From JANXQE01 sp035651635 (GTDB lineage: Bacteria; Verrucomicrobiota; Verrucomicrobiia; Limisphaerales; UBA8199), in the NCBI GenBank assembly GCA_035651635.1, contig DASRFK010000101.1:51868-115867 (forward strand): a DNA stretch of 64,000 bases, in the 5' to 3' direction. Of this stretch, positions 1 to 9,579 are shown piece by piece. Below the pieces are notes generated by a model. The model saw nothing but the letters and a program-made list of their open reading frames with translations. It ran no database searches and had not been told where the DNA came from. The position numbers and the translations under genes were made by a program. The number at the start of each line of letters is the position of its first letter. The stretch's first letter is position 1.

Positions 1-2
1 AG

Positions 3-368
3 ACCGGCGGGAGGCCTTCGACCAGCTACGGTTTTCGAGCGTGGTGGAGGGCGGGTGGTTATGTTTCACGACCGTTATTGGCCAACCCGACTTTTCGCAG
101 CCTGTTCCTGGCGCGCGTAAAAGAATTGCTCGATACGGAGTTTACCCAAGACCGCCTCTTTCCCTTAGTTGATTCTTTTCGCGATCGCTTGCTGGAAGAA
201 GTGCGCTATCGCGCCCGGATCAAAAAGGAGGATCCCGCGGGAGATGAAAAACGGTTTGAATCGAACCTGGCTTCTCTAAAGGAGTTCATCACTAAACGCA
301 GGGCATGGCTGGCCGAGCAGAAGGAAATTCAGAGCGCCGGCGCGTTGGACCGAGCTTTGCTGAGATGA
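3..368 (+). CDS. CotH-like protein, C-terminal part (partial)
   Basis: The gene enters from outside the window; the reading frame is open from base 3 with no stop until TGA at 366-368. The visible 121 residues end in a helical, charged tail (LFLARVKELLDTEF, then an RDRLLEEVRYRARIKKE-type stretch) that resembles the end of CotH-like kinase domain proteins, which are common secreted or spore-coat-type proteins in Verrucomicrobiota. The N-terminal domain, including any catalytic residues, lies outside the window. Assignment rests on recall of the C-terminal pattern only, so function stays uncertain. Confidence 0.5.
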   Translation, partial: TGGRPSTSYGFRAWWRAGGYVSRPLLANPTFRSLFLARVKELLDTEFTQDRLFPLVDSFRDRLLEEVRYRARIKKEDPAGDEKRFESNLASLKEFITKRRAWLAEQKEIQSAGALDRALLR

Positions 369-465
369 CGTTGGTAATGGGCCGTCTTGAATCCTGGCGA
401 TGACTCGGTTTCCGAATGGCCTCGGCAGCTTTGACATCGCCTAGGATCCTCGACGTGGCGCTTGT

Positions 466-3333
466 TCAAGGCGTGGCCGGAGCGTGGTCGATCACTCGGA
501 AAAAGGCGGCCGAGTTGGTCATGGACAATACGATACCGAGATTAGTGGTGGTGACTAAGTTCGACCAAGTGGAATCGGCCAGACTCGTCTTTTGTTGAAT
601 GAGGTACGGTGGCGTGCCGCCAACCAGGGTAAGTGCCAATCCACCGGGATTGCGGGAGACGGACATAATACGAAGGTAATTGGCCGGCGCAATGCTGCCA
701 AACAGGCCGTGCGTTTCTCCTGCGGGTCCGGCGGTGAAATACAGGACATTGGGGTCGCCACCCTGGCCGCCATTGCCAAATTCAATGGCCCACAATCCGT
801 TAATGGTAATAGGCGTGCCAGTGGCGTCGGCCAGTCTGCCCAAGAAGGCACCGGTCGCCGGGTCAAACGCGTTAATAGCGCCATCACCGAAATTGCCAAC
901 CAGGAACGCGCCGGGATAAGCGCCAAACGTCAAGGGCGCCATCGCCATGCCCCAGGGAGAATTTAGCGGTCCGGCCGTGATGAGCCGATTAGTGAGGTTG
1001 CCGTTCAGGTCATACACATCGATGAAGCCGTGGCCGGGTCCCGGCGTATCATCGTGTGCATCACTGTCCTGCTGGGCGTAGGTGACATAGAGTTTGTTAT
1101 TGAAGGGTGCGATGTTAAACGGCGCGTAGTTGGTTGGCATGTCCGGATCGACGAACGCGCCGGCGCGCACGACCGGGGCGAATTTGCCATCAAACACGTC
1201 CACCGTGCCGGCGTGGAAATTCGCGGCGTAAAGCTGGTTGGATGCCACAGCCAGGCCCTTGTAAACCGCGCCGCTGGCGGAGTTGTCGACCGCCAGAACG
1301 GCATTGGTGCCGCTGCCCCAGGCGGCGATGGTTCCGTCCTCGGTGGCGAAAATGAAACGGCTGGCCTTTCCGCCGACAGTGAAATTTGTGGTGCCATTGA
1401 AGATGACCCCGCTAGGCGCGGACGGACCGGTTGCCCCTGGTGGTGTCGGAATGGTTACCACCAGCGCCTGAACACCGCCGGTGCTGTTATACAAAGTCGA
1501 GAGTCCGGTGTGGTTATCCGAGATCCAGAACGGGCTGGTCGAACTGAAAGCCAGTCCCCAGGCATTGACCAGATTGGTGTCGACCAGATCGGCCTGGCCC
1601 GGCTGATCGGAGACCAGATTGCGTTGCACGAAAGTGTTCTCCTGCAGAGGAACGATCTTCATCACTTTGCCGGCGCTTCCCGACGGGCCAAGATTGGTCG
1701 ACCCCAGGACATAAAGTTCTCCATCGGCGTCCTGGCCAAACCCCTTCAAGAAGATGCCCATTGGCCGATCGGTACTGCCAATAAGGAATTCCGTCATTTG
1801 GCCCCCGTCCACATAGAATAGTCTTCCCAAATTGGTCGTACCCAGATCCCCAGTCACATACTTTCCTGCCAGACCCCGAATGACTTCCCCGCGATAGAGA
1901 AAGCCGCCGATGATCGCGTCGCCCTCGTCGTGGTCGTACTCGGCGATGGGATCAATAAGGCCCGGCGGGACCTCGCGCTGCGGCACGCTGGTGACAAAGC
2001 CGTCGTTGGTGCCGTTCGCGTCGAAATAGAAGCTGCCTTCTTTGACGGACCAGCCGAAGTTTCCGCCTTTTACCACTTTATCGACTTCCTCGACGTCGTT
2101 TTGACCGACGTCGCCGACATATAAATCGCCGGTTTGCAGGTCGAAGCTGAAGCTGTACGGATTTCTGAAGCCGAACGCGTAAATCTCCGGTAAGAATCCT
2201 GCCTGGCCGACAAACGGATTGTCGGTGGGAACGCCGTACTGGCCGTTAGCCGAGGTGCGGGCATCGACGTCAATGCGATTAATTTTGCCCAGGATTTTGG
2301 TCGTGTCCTGGCCATTGCCTCCCGGAGAGTGGCCCGGGCCCTGATCGTCCGCCGCACCGCCATCGCCGACGCCAAAATACAGGAACCCGTCAGGACCAAA
2401 GCGCATTGTTCCGCCGTTGTGATTGAATTGCGGCTTGTCCAGGCGCAGGATCTCGCGGCGGCTCGCAATGTCCACCCGGTTTGGGTCCGCCGAATCAATC
2501 TTCCATTCGGCGATGACTTGTTGATGGTCGTTGGTGTTGCCGTCGGTATAGGTGATGGGAAAATCCGCCGTTGGGCCGTTAGGTTCGGAAGTGTAGGTAT
2601 AAACGAAGGGGAATTGAGCGAAATTTGTGTGCAAGGCCAGGCCGACCAGGCCGCGTTCGTCGTATCCTGGGTTGATCTGCACGAGGCGGGCGCGCACGTC
2701 CAGCAAAGGATTGGGCAGCAGCTTGCCGTTTTGGATCACGTAAACCAGACCGATCTGATCGTAAACAAACTGGCGTCCACTGCCGTCATCCGGCACGGCC
2801 ATGCCGATGGGGGCCACCAATCCGGAAGCGACGGTCTGCAGGTCCACTCGGAGGCTGCCCTTGGGGATTTTGGCGGGAATCGGATCGAGGATACGATTCG
2901 TATCAGGCGGCGGATTGGTATTCGTGTTTCCGCCATTGACGATCACCGTACCGACCATGCCGAGGAATTGATGGAAATTACAATGGTACGGGAACGTCCC
3001 GGCGTTGGTGAAAGTCTCGGAGCAGGTGGTTGCCACCGCGTTGGGCCCGCAGAACGGGTCGGTCCCATCGCCAGTCACGGTGTGAAAGCCGCCCGCATTG
3101 GTCCACACGACGGTGTCGCCGACCTGGATGGATACTGTTTGTGGCGTGAAGGAGAAGTTTTGAAAGACGACGTTGGTCGTCATGGCCGAGGCCGTGCCGG
3201 CTAGCCCCAGCCAAACGGCCAAAGACAACCCGAATAACCAACTAGAGCAAGCCTGGTTCCGTTGGCCGGTTTTGCTCCTGTTGCGCTGACTGATTGCTTT
3301 CAAAAAAGTAAAGGGTCCAAAAAATTTGTTCAT
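466..3333 (-). CDS. Secreted cupredoxin / PQQ-type sugar dehydrogenase-like fusion
   Basis: 955 residues in four parts. A signal peptide occupies residues 1-50 (LGLAGTASA cleavage region). Residues 51-133 form a plastocyanin-like cupredoxin with the expected type-1 copper ligands H84, C118, H121 and M126. Residues about 155-560 form a six-bladed propeller of the soluble glucose/sorbosone dehydrogenase family (GLVYVIQNGK, FNHNGGTMRFGPDG, NDVEEVDKV). Residues about 570-890 resemble the TIGR03118 propeller family (QADLVDTNLVNAWGLAF). The last 60 residues look like the C-terminal tail common on exported verrucomicrobial proteins (YLIQQKTSLADSTWS). I infer an extracytoplasmic quinone-dependent oxidation in which the cupredoxin could accept electrons. 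It stands alone, transcribed away from the MFS gene; the 3' end is convergent with the CotH-like gene. Confidence 0.8.
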   Translation of the reverse strand: MNKFFGPFTFLKAISQRNRSKTGQRNQACSSWLFGLSLAVWLGLAGTASAMTTNVVFQNFSFTPQTVSIQVGDTVVWTNAGGFHTVTGDGTDPFCGPNAVATTCSETFTNAGTFPYHCNFHQFLGMVGTVIVNGGNTNTNPPPDTNRILDPIPAKIPKGSLRVDLQTVASGLVAPIGMAVPDDGSGRQFVYDQIGLVYVIQNGKLLPNPLLDVRARLVQINPGYDERGLVGLALHTNFAQFPFVYTYTSEPNGPTADFPITYTDGNTNDHQQVIAEWKIDSADPNRVDIASRREILRLDKPQFNHNGGTMRFGPDGFLYFGVGDGGAADDQGPGHSPGGNGQDTTKILGKINRIDVDARTSANGQYGVPTDNPFVGQAGFLPEIYAFGFRNPYSFSFDLQTGDLYVGDVGQNDVEEVDKVVKGGNFGWSVKEGSFYFDANGTNDGFVTSVPQREVPPGLIDPIAEYDHDEGDAIIGGFLYRGEVIRGLAGKYVTGDLGTTNLGRLFYVDGGQMTEFLIGSTDRPMGIFLKGFGQDADGELYVLGSTNLGPSGSAGKVMKIVPLQENTFVQRNLVSDQPGQADLVDTNLVNAWGLAFSSTSPFWISDNHTGLSTLYNSTGGVQALVVTIPTPPGATGPSAPSGVIFNGTTNFTVGGKASRFIFATEDGTIAAWGSGTNAVLAVDNSASGAVYKGLAVASNQLYAANFHAGTVDVFDGKFAPVVRAGAFVDPDMPTNYAPFNIAPFNNKLYVTYAQQDSDAHDDTPGPGHGFIDVYDLNGNLTNRLITAGPLNSPWGMAMAPLTFGAYPGAFLVGNFGDGAINAFDPATGAFLGRLADATGTPITINGLWAIEFGNGGQGGDPNVLYFTAGPAGETHGLFGSIAPANYLRIMSVSRNPGGLALTLVGGTPPYLIQQKTSLADSTWSNLVTTTNLGIVLSMTNSAAFFRVIDHAPATP

Positions 3334-3825
3334 TGTTTTTGTTCCTAATTAATGCAGACCTCGAGCCTGTCCCGTTTACGTTCGTCCCTTCATCCACATC
3401 GACTTCGATTGTAAGAGTCTCCAGCCCCGGTATGGTTCCCAGAAAATATTGCGAGCTTACCATTATTTCTATTGCGCTCGATGCGTCCGCAAGCCGCCTG
3501 GCTCACGTTTGCGCTGCGCGCGGCAGGGGGAAAGGCAGCGCTGCCGTGAATTACCCGGGAAATCGCTATTGGCAGACGGCGGATTTTTGCTCTAATGCGG
3601 CAATGAAACACCCGAGCTCAACTTCCTTGTTACTTTCTCTGCGTTGCGGCGTGAATCTTTGCTCTTTGAGGAGCGGGCGAGCTGCCGCATGAATGCGGCG
3701 TTCCGGGATCGACGGACTACCGCGTGAAGGTTGCGTTGCCGACCGCCGAAACGCGCGTTAACGCGGCAGCCGAGGCTCCTCGAGGCGCCGCTGAACGCAT
3801 TTAATTCAGAAGCAGAGTTTACCCT
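3334..3825. other. Intergenic region, 492 bp, divergent promoters expected
   Basis: Lies between the divergent dehydrogenase and MFS genes and must carry both promoters. I see no convincing ORF and no clear -35/-10 pair. A short near-perfect palindrome, GCCGCAT-GA-ATGCGGC at 3684-3699, is the only notable element and could be an operator or a REP-like hairpin. Confidence 0.4.
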
Positions 3826-5151
3826 ATGAAAGCACGCATTTTTTACTGGTCCGTTACGGCCGCCCTGGCTGGATTTCTTTTCGGGTTCGATACGGTAGTC
3901 ATTTCCGGCGCCGAGCAGACGATTCAGAAGCTGTGGCACCTCACACCGGGGATCCACGGGATGGCGATGGCATCGGCGCTCTATGGGACGGTGCTCGGCT
4001 CGTTGCTGGGCGGCTGGCCAGCCGACCGTTTTGGGCGGAAAAAGACTTTGTTGAGTGTGGGTCTGCTGTATTTGGTTTCAGCCATTGGCTGCGGCTATGC
4101 CTGGGATGTTGTCTCATTCACCATCGCGCGATTTGTCGGTGGGTTGGGCATCGGCATCTCGACGGTAGCAGCGCCGTTGTACATTTCCGAGATTTCCCCT
4201 CCGGCGTACCGCGGGCGGCTCGCCGGGATGTTCCAATTCAACATTGTGTTCGGGATTATCATCGCGTTCGTTTCAAATTATTTTCTTAAGGATATCGGCG
4301 CGAATGCCTGGCGCTGGATGTTGGGCGTGGCGGCGTTTCCGTCGTTGCTGTACACGGCAATGTGTTTTGGGTTGCCGGAGAGTCCGCGCTGGCTAATCGC
4401 TCGTCGAGGCGATCGTGAAGCGGGCCTGCGCGTGCTTAGATTGATCGAGCCGAAGGCCCCCCCGGCGCAGGTGGAGGCCGAAGCCAATGAAATTGCCGCC
4501 GCCTCTTCCGACCGAGCGGCGGCGTCGCATTTCTGGACGGCTCAGTTGCGCGTTCCGATTGCGCTGGCCTTTCTGATCGCATTTTTCAATCAACTCTCGG
4601 GGATCAATGCGGTGCTGTACTTTGCGCCGCGAATTTTTGAAATGACGGGGTTGGGGACTAAAGCGGCGCTTCTGCAGTCGGTCGGCATCGGGGTGACGAA
4701 TCTGATATTCACCTTCGTGGGATTGTGGCTGATCGACCGGCTGGGACGGCGGACCCTGTTATATATTGGGTCATTCGGCTACATCCTTTCCCTTGGACTG
4801 ACGGCGTGGGCCTTTTTCACGCAGCATTTCAGCATCGTGCCCGCGTGCATTTTCGGTTTCATCGCCGCTCATGCCGTCGGGCAGGGAGCCGTGATATGGG
4901 TTTTTATTTCGGAAATCTTTCCCAATCGTCATCGGGCCGAAGGCCAGGCCCTCGGCAGCTTCACGCACTGGATGTTTGCCGCGTTGCTCACCACCTTTTT
5001 CCCAAAGATGGTCACGGCTTTCCCGCCGGGGGCGGTGTTCTCGTTTTTCTGCGGGATGATGGTTCTGCAGCTTTTGTGGGTCAAAACCATGGTCCCGGAG
5101 ACGAAAGGAGTGGCGCTGGAACAGATGCAGGAGCGGCTGGCCGGGCGTTGA
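3826..5151 (+). CDS. MFS sugar porter (XylE/GalP-like)
   Basis: 441-residue, 12-helix major facilitator of the sugar porter family. Family motifs are present: DRFGRKKTLL in the loop after helix 2, PESPRWLI after helix 6, QLSGINAVLYFAP in helix 7, DRLGRR in the loop after helix 8 and PETKG at the C-terminus. Proteins of this kind import xylose, galactose or glucose, usually with protons, across the inner membrane. Length is close to the usual 450-490. It is monocistronic, with its 5' region shared with the sugar dehydrogenase-like gene, so a joint role in sugar use is possible. The substrate cannot be read from sequence. Confidence 0.85.
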   Translation: MKARIFYWSVTAALAGFLFGFDTVVISGAEQTIQKLWHLTPGIHGMAMASALYGTVLGSLLGGWPADRFGRKKTLLSVGLLYLVSAIGCGYAWDVVSFTIARFVGGLGIGISTVAAPLYISEISPPAYRGRLAGMFQFNIVFGIIIAFVSNYFLKDIGANAWRWMLGVAAFPSLLYTAMCFGLPESPRWLIARRGDREAGLRVLRLIEPKAPPAQVEAEANEIAAASSDRAAASHFWTAQLRVPIALAFLIAFFNQLSGINAVLYFAPRIFEMTGLGTKAALLQSVGIGVTNLIFTFVGLWLIDRLGRRTLLYIGSFGYILSLGLTAWAFFTQHFSIVPACIFGFIAAHAVGQGAVIWVFISEIFPNRHRAEGQALGSFTHWMFAALLTTFFPKMVTAFPPGAVFSFFCGMMVLQLLWVKTMVPETKGVALEQMQERLAGR

Positions 5152-5190
5152 GGTGGCGCGGAGTATCCGTCTGACTTTCAGTCTGCCGGA

Positions 5191-5212
5191 CAGCAGGTCT
5201 CCTGACCTGCTG
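5191..5212. repeat. REP-like hairpin after the MFS gene
   Basis: Perfect inverted repeat CAGCAGGTC-tcct-GACCTGCTG (9-bp stem, 4-nt loop) in the gap between the convergent MFS and M3 peptidase genes. There is no T-run, so it is more like a short intergenic repeat than an intrinsic terminator, although it may act bidirectionally. Confidence 0.55.
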
Positions 5213-5333
5213 GGCCCGGAACTTGTCTGGAAGCAACTCGCAGCGCGTTTCAGCAGTGGCGCTGGCCGACTGAAGGTCGGCGATAAAGCAGGGTGAAAGC
5301 CTGCGCTACTACGGCGGTGCACGCCGTGTAAAC

Positions 5334-7472
5334 TCAATTCTTCTGAGCGACTTTGGCCGAGGCGTCTTCGTTTTCGATGCCAATCTTTTTCAGGAATGGA
5401 TCGAGCGACCGTTTGCGGCCGAGGAATTTTTCAATCGAGATATTCACGTCGCGCGAATCGCCCGGCTCATAAATTTCTTTGCGCAACCGGCGGCCGGCTG
5501 CCTGGTCAAAATAACCGTTGGGCGCCTTCTCAAATACGGTGGCCATATCGGCGGCAATGGCGTCGGCCCAGGCATAGCCGTAGTAACCGGCGTCATAGCC
5601 CATGAGATGGCCGAAGTACGCCACAAAGGCCGTGTCCGGCACGAGCGGCAGGAAAACCTCGCTCAGCGTTTTATTCGAGAGCGGGAGAGCTTCGGCGGCG
5701 TTGTGGTCATGAATCTCAGTATGGAGCCGAAGATCGGTCAAGCCGAAGGAAAGCTGGCGGCGATACCGCGTGCCTTCGGTGGCCAGACGGGATTCTTTGA
5801 GCTTGGCCAGGATCTCGGCCGGGATCTTTTTGCTCGGGTCACGGTAATCGGCGGCAAAGCTGTCCAGGACGCGTTTATCCCAGACCCAGTTTTCGAGCAT
5901 TTGAGAGGGGGCTTCGACAAAATCACCAGGAACACTGGTGCCGGAGAAGCGGCCGTACTTGGCCCGAGTGAGGATCGTATGCATGGCATGGCCGAATTCA
6001 TGGAATAAAGTTTCCACATCGCTGTGCGACAGCAGCGACGGTTTGTCTTTTCCGGGAGAGGGGAAGTTGCAGATCAGCGCGCAAACCGGGCGCTGGTAGG
6101 TGCCATCGTCCAGAAGTTTGCCCTCGATTAGGCCGAATTCGGCGAAGTGGTTGTATTTGCCCTCGCGCGGGAACATATCGAGGTAAAACAAACCGAGCGG
6201 TTCACCGGTTTTGCTGTCCGAGACAGCAAACAGCTGAAGATCGCTGATCCAGCTGTAGGGCGGGTCAACGCGCTGAAACTTGAGGCCGAAAATGGATTGA
6301 TAAATATCGAACATGCCCTCCAAGACGCGTTGATAGGGGAAGTAAACGCGCAGTTGTTCGGCGTCCACGGTATATTTTTGTTTTTTGAGTTGATTGCTGA
6401 AGTACCGCCAATCCCAGATGTAGATTTGGGCGTTGGGATCGCCGGTCTCGCGCACTTTGATCTCCCGGTAAGCGGCCAGTTCGGCGTCGAATTTAGGCTG
6501 CAAGCCGGTTTTCAATCGTTCGAGGAAGTCGATGGCGGTAGCCGAGTTTTTGACCATCTTGATCTCGGTCTGGTAATCGGCCCAGGATTTGTATCCAAGA
6601 CTTTTGGCGATGTCGTCGCGCAGGGGGAGGATCTTCTCCAGCAGGGGAATGTTTTCTTTGCGGGCGAGGTTGTCATGCTCGACCAGGAGCCGTTTGCGGG
6701 TCTCTTCCCGTTTGGCGTTCTCCTCGACGGTGACGTACTGCACTGTGACATTGGCCATTACGGTGTACTCGTCCGGGCCGGTCTTGATGCGCTCGAGAAA
6801 GTCATCGGGCACACCTTCCAGATCGGCCTGGGTGAATTTCACGGCCTTTTCGGCTTTGACAACATTGGATTCGAAGTCGATGGCCAGGCTGGAGAGCTCT
6901 TTGCGCATCCGCTCGACTTCATCGCGCTGGGCTTTCGGCAAGTCCAGTCCGGCGCGCCGGTAATCCCGCATGGTCTCTTCGAAAAGCTTGGCGTCTTCGC
7001 CTTTGAGCTTGGGGTGCTGATCCGCGTACGCTTTGAGGATCTTGTAAACGTCTTCGCGGTAATCCAGTCCGACGCTCCATTCCTGGAGCTCTTTAGCGGC
7101 CTGGGTCGCGGCATCTCGCAGCGTGGCATACTGGCTGGTCTCTTTAATGACCGAGAGGCGGTTGGCGGTCAGACCGATGTGGTAGTTGATGTTATCGAGC
7201 GCCCCGACCGTGCTTTTGAAATTGACCTTTTTGGGATCGAGCGCCGCGATCCGGTCCAGGGCAGCATTGTTCGAGGAAATGGTTTGTTGGAGCGCAGCGC
7301 GGACCTCGTTGGTGTTGGTTTCAAACTGAGGAAGGCGAACCACGCTCTTGAACTTGGCCGCACGGGCCTCGAATTCGTGCAAGGGATCGACGCTGCCCGT
7401 GCCTTGGGCCAGGGCACTAAAAAGTGCCGGCACGAGGAACAGTGAACATATCTGGAGCAGTTTCCAATTCAT
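5334..7472 (-). CDS. Secreted M3-family oligopeptidase (thimet/oligopeptidase F-like)
   Basis: 712 residues with an N-terminal signal peptide (about residues 1-23, LFSALAQG). The zinc motif HEFGH is at 491-495 in the context VETLFHEFGHAMH, which is diagnostic for M3 metallopeptidases; the third ligand Glu is expected in SQMLENW about 25 residues on. The long helical N-terminal half (residues 30-320) fits the M3 channel-forming helical domain. It should cleave short peptides in the periplasm or outside the cell. The downstream gene, read in the same direction, is the small hypothetical at 7539-8006, which lies upstream of it. Confidence 0.88.
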   Translation of the reverse strand: MNWKLLQICSLFLVPALFSALAQGTGSVDPLHEFEARAAKFKSVVRLPQFETNTNEVRAALQQTISSNNAALDRIAALDPKKVNFKSTVGALDNINYHIGLTANRLSVIKETSQYATLRDAATQAAKELQEWSVGLDYREDVYKILKAYADQHPKLKGEDAKLFEETMRDYRRAGLDLPKAQRDEVERMRKELSSLAIDFESNVVKAEKAVKFTQADLEGVPDDFLERIKTGPDEYTVMANVTVQYVTVEENAKREETRKRLLVEHDNLARKENIPLLEKILPLRDDIAKSLGYKSWADYQTEIKMVKNSATAIDFLERLKTGLQPKFDAELAAYREIKVRETGDPNAQIYIWDWRYFSNQLKKQKYTVDAEQLRVYFPYQRVLEGMFDIYQSIFGLKFQRVDPPYSWISDLQLFAVSDSKTGEPLGLFYLDMFPREGKYNHFAEFGLIEGKLLDDGTYQRPVCALICNFPSPGKDKPSLLSHSDVETLFHEFGHAMHTILTRAKYGRFSGTSVPGDFVEAPSQMLENWVWDKRVLDSFAADYRDPSKKIPAEILAKLKESRLATEGTRYRRQLSFGLTDLRLHTEIHDHNAAEALPLSNKTLSEVFLPLVPDTAFVAYFGHLMGYDAGYYGYAWADAIAADMATVFEKAPNGYFDQAAGRRLRKEIYEPGDSRDVNISIEKFLGRKRSLDPFLKKIGIENEDASAKVAQKN

Positions 7473-7538
7473 AAAGAAGATAAACTATCCGCAAAGAGCA
7501 CGGGTGCAAGAAAGAGAATGCAACCACGGCCACGCAGG

Positions 7539-8006
7539 TCAGTCCGTCCGGGGCTCGGGCGTAAAATCGTGGGTAATCTTTTGCTTGCCGGCTTCGACGA
7601 ACAAACGATAGGTGATACCCGGTTCGAGCGGGTCGGGCAAAGCGCCTTTGAGGGCGGGGTGCATGCCTGGAATGCGCATCCCATAAGTGAATTCCTTTAC
7701 CGGGAGGGAATTGGAATCCGAGACCAGACACCAAACGGGCTGGGGGAATTTGTTCGTCTCGAGGTCAAAGACCGGCACCACCTTCAGGGAAGTCATTTTA
7801 ACCTTCCGATCGAACCAGAAGCTGATCGGATCGATCAGGATATTGTCAGCTTTCGGCCGCCGGAACGCCCCGCGTGCGGGGCGGGAACGATGCATCAGTT
7901 GAATATGATCCCCGGCAAACCAGTCTTTATTAAGGTAGAGCGACAAACCGCCGAGCAGGATGGCCAGGCTCACCAGGGTCCATTGTTTGGTCGTCATACG
8001 CGTCAT
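7539..8006 (-). CDS. Hypothetical membrane-anchored protein
   Basis: 155 residues; I do not recognise the family. One hydrophobic helix near the N-terminus (WTLVSLAILLGGLSLYL) would anchor it in the inner membrane with the rest outside. The remainder is mostly beta-type sequence with one Trp-Cys pair (VWCLVSDS) and no enzymatic motif. An alternative start lies at 7997 (MTTKQW). It sits just upstream of the M3 peptidase gene on the same strand (66-bp gap), so the two could be cotranscribed. Divergent from the pseudopilin. Confidence 0.6.
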   Translation of the reverse strand: MTRMTTKQWTLVSLAILLGGLSLYLNKDWFAGDHIQLMHRSRPARGAFRRPKADNILIDPISFWFDRKVKMTSLKVVPVFDLETNKFPQPVWCLVSDSNSLPVKEFTYGMRIPGMHPALKGALPDPLEPGITYRLFVEAGKQKITHDFTPEPRTD

Positions 8007-8098
8007 AGGGTGGACGCTTGCAGGCGGAAAATATTCGAGCAGTCAACCAGGACGGGCCGGGCGCGCGGCCCGGTCACCAGCGGGCGGACAAATTGATC

Positions 8099-8902
8099 AT
8101 GAGTATCGAGAACACGCTGAATGAGCACCTTTCGAGGCAAGTTCAACCGCCGGAGGCCAGTACCGCCCCGAACGTAAAGATCAGGACACGAGGCGGTGGC
8201 CGCGGCTTTACTCTGATCGAGTTGCTGGTGGTGATTGCGATTATTGCCATTCTGGCCAGCATGCTTCTGCCGGCATTGGCCCGGGCCAAGGGCGCCGCTA
8301 ACCGGATCAAATGCGTCAATAATCTCAAACAGTTCGGGTTGTCCTTAAAGCTCTACGCCGATGACAACAACGGTTATTATCCACCGCGAACCAACGCGTA
8401 TCGGTGGCCGACGCTGTTGCTCGAGTTCTATCGAAACACAAACCTGCTGGTCTGTCCCGCCGACCTCCAGCGCGGCACGCCGCCCACGATGGTCAGCTCA
8501 CCCACGGCGCCGGATCGCGCGGCGCGCAGCTACCTGATTAACGGCTGGAACGATTTCCTCACCAACATTCTCACCACGCCAATGAGCATGAAGGAGCAAG
8601 CGGTCATTAAACCGGCGGACACAATCGTCTTCGGCGAAAAGAAAAATGAGCCCAACGAGAATCCGCCTTTCGCGCAGGACTATTACATGGATATGTTCGA
8701 GGGGAATGGGAACGATGCCGACCGCGTCGAGCACGGCTGCCATTCGCCATTCCAAGTGCCGCGCGCCGGGGCCGGTGGATCAAATTTTGCGTTTGTGGAT
8801 GGCTCCGCGCAGTACCTGAAATATGGAGGCTCAGTGTGGCCGCTCAACCGCTGGGCGGTGCGCGACGAAGATCGCCAGGCTTACGCCTTTAAGCCTTATT
8901 AA
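8099..8902 (+). CDS. Type II-type pseudopilin with large C-terminal domain
   Basis: 267 residues from the ATG at 8099, preferred over upstream in-frame codons because it leaves a normal length before the prepilin motif. G-FTLIELLVVIAIIAILA is a textbook prepilin peptidase cleavage site and transmembrane helix, with Glu at +5. The C-terminal domain has the pattern of the verrucomicrobial/planctomycetal H-X9-DG family: CVNNLKQFGLSLKLYADDNN, then CPAD, and near the end GGSNFAFVDGSAQYLK. These proteins occur in many paralogues per genome; the exported filament or secretion role is unproven. Confidence 0.85.
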   Translation: MSIENTLNEHLSRQVQPPEASTAPNVKIRTRGGGRGFTLIELLVVIAIIAILASMLLPALARAKGAANRIKCVNNLKQFGLSLKLYADDNNGYYPPRTNAYRWPTLLLEFYRNTNLLVCPADLQRGTPPTMVSSPTAPDRAARSYLINGWNDFLTNILTTPMSMKEQAVIKPADTIVFGEKKNEPNENPPFAQDYYMDMFEGNGNDADRVEHGCHSPFQVPRAGAGGSNFAFVDGSAQYLKYGGSVWPLNRWAVRDEDRQAYAFKPY

Positions 8903-8925
8903 GGCTTGCCTGGGGGCCTTTTTGA
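8891..8925 (+). terminator. Possible terminator overlapping the pseudopilin stop codon
   Basis: AAGCCTT-att-AAGGCTT stem at 8891-8907 includes the TAA stop. A second possible pairing, AGGC with GGCC-type sequence, is followed by a five-T run at about 8919. The stem is weak and placed unusually early, so this is tentative. Confidence 0.3.
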
Positions 8926-9018
8926 TCACCCCGAGCAATCAGCCTTTACTAGGGAAAGCACCCAGTTGCGTTCGGCGAGGCGAAGGACACGTTGTGCCGT
9001 GGACATGGCCGCTAGACA

Positions 9019-9516
9019 ATGGGTGTGATAACAAGTCAGTCGATTGTCTCGGTGTCCAACCAACCGCCAATTTTGGTTGTCGAGGACAATGAAGACCATG
9101 TCTTTTTGCTCAACCATGCTTTTCAAAAAGCCGGAATACTAAATCCGGTTCAAGTCGCAAACAACGGCGAGGATGCCATCGCTTATCTTGAGGGAACGGG
9201 CCGTTATTCGGATTGGAAGGAATTTCCGTTGCCGTTAATGGTGCTGTTGGATATCAAAATGCCGGGCCTGGGTGGATTTGATGTGCTGCGGTGGATTCGT
9301 CAGCAGCCTGGGCTGAAAGCCTTGCGAGTCGCGATGCTAACCTCCTCCGACCTCGACCAGGAAATTAAGCTGGCCTACGAGTTAGGCGCTAATGTGTTTC
9401 TGACCAAACCAGTGGATTTGAACCGGTTGGTGGAAATGGTCAAGGTCGTGCGGGCGCATTGGTTGGAATTGGCCCAGATGCCGGAGGTTTGTCGCGGCGG
9501 TAATCGTTCTTCGTAA
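9019..9516 (+). CDS. Single-domain response regulator (Rcp1-like)
   Basis: 165 residues, receiver domain only. Conserved elements: acidic pair in LVVEDNEDH near residue 21, phosphoacceptor Asp in LLDIKMPG, Thr/Ser in MLTSSD and Lys in LTKPVD. The inserted HAFQKAGI and YLEGTGRYSDW features are typical of Rcp1/CheY-like receivers paired with phytochrome-type hybrid kinases. No kinase or output domain gene is adjacent, so it probably works with a kinase encoded elsewhere. The start at 9019 gives a short 16-residue lead. Confidence 0.88.
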   Translation: MGVITSQSIVSVSNQPPILVVEDNEDHVFLLNHAFQKAGILNPVQVANNGEDAIAYLEGTGRYSDWKEFPLPLMVLLDIKMPGLGGFDVLRWIRQQPGLKALRVAMLTSSDLDQEIKLAYELGANVFLTKPVDLNRLVEMVKVVRAHWLELAQMPEVCRGGNRSS

Positions 9517-9579
9517 GGGTGCTAGATCAGATGCATGGCTCCGGGCTGAACCTTGGCGCTGGGCCAGCCTTCTCCGGCG

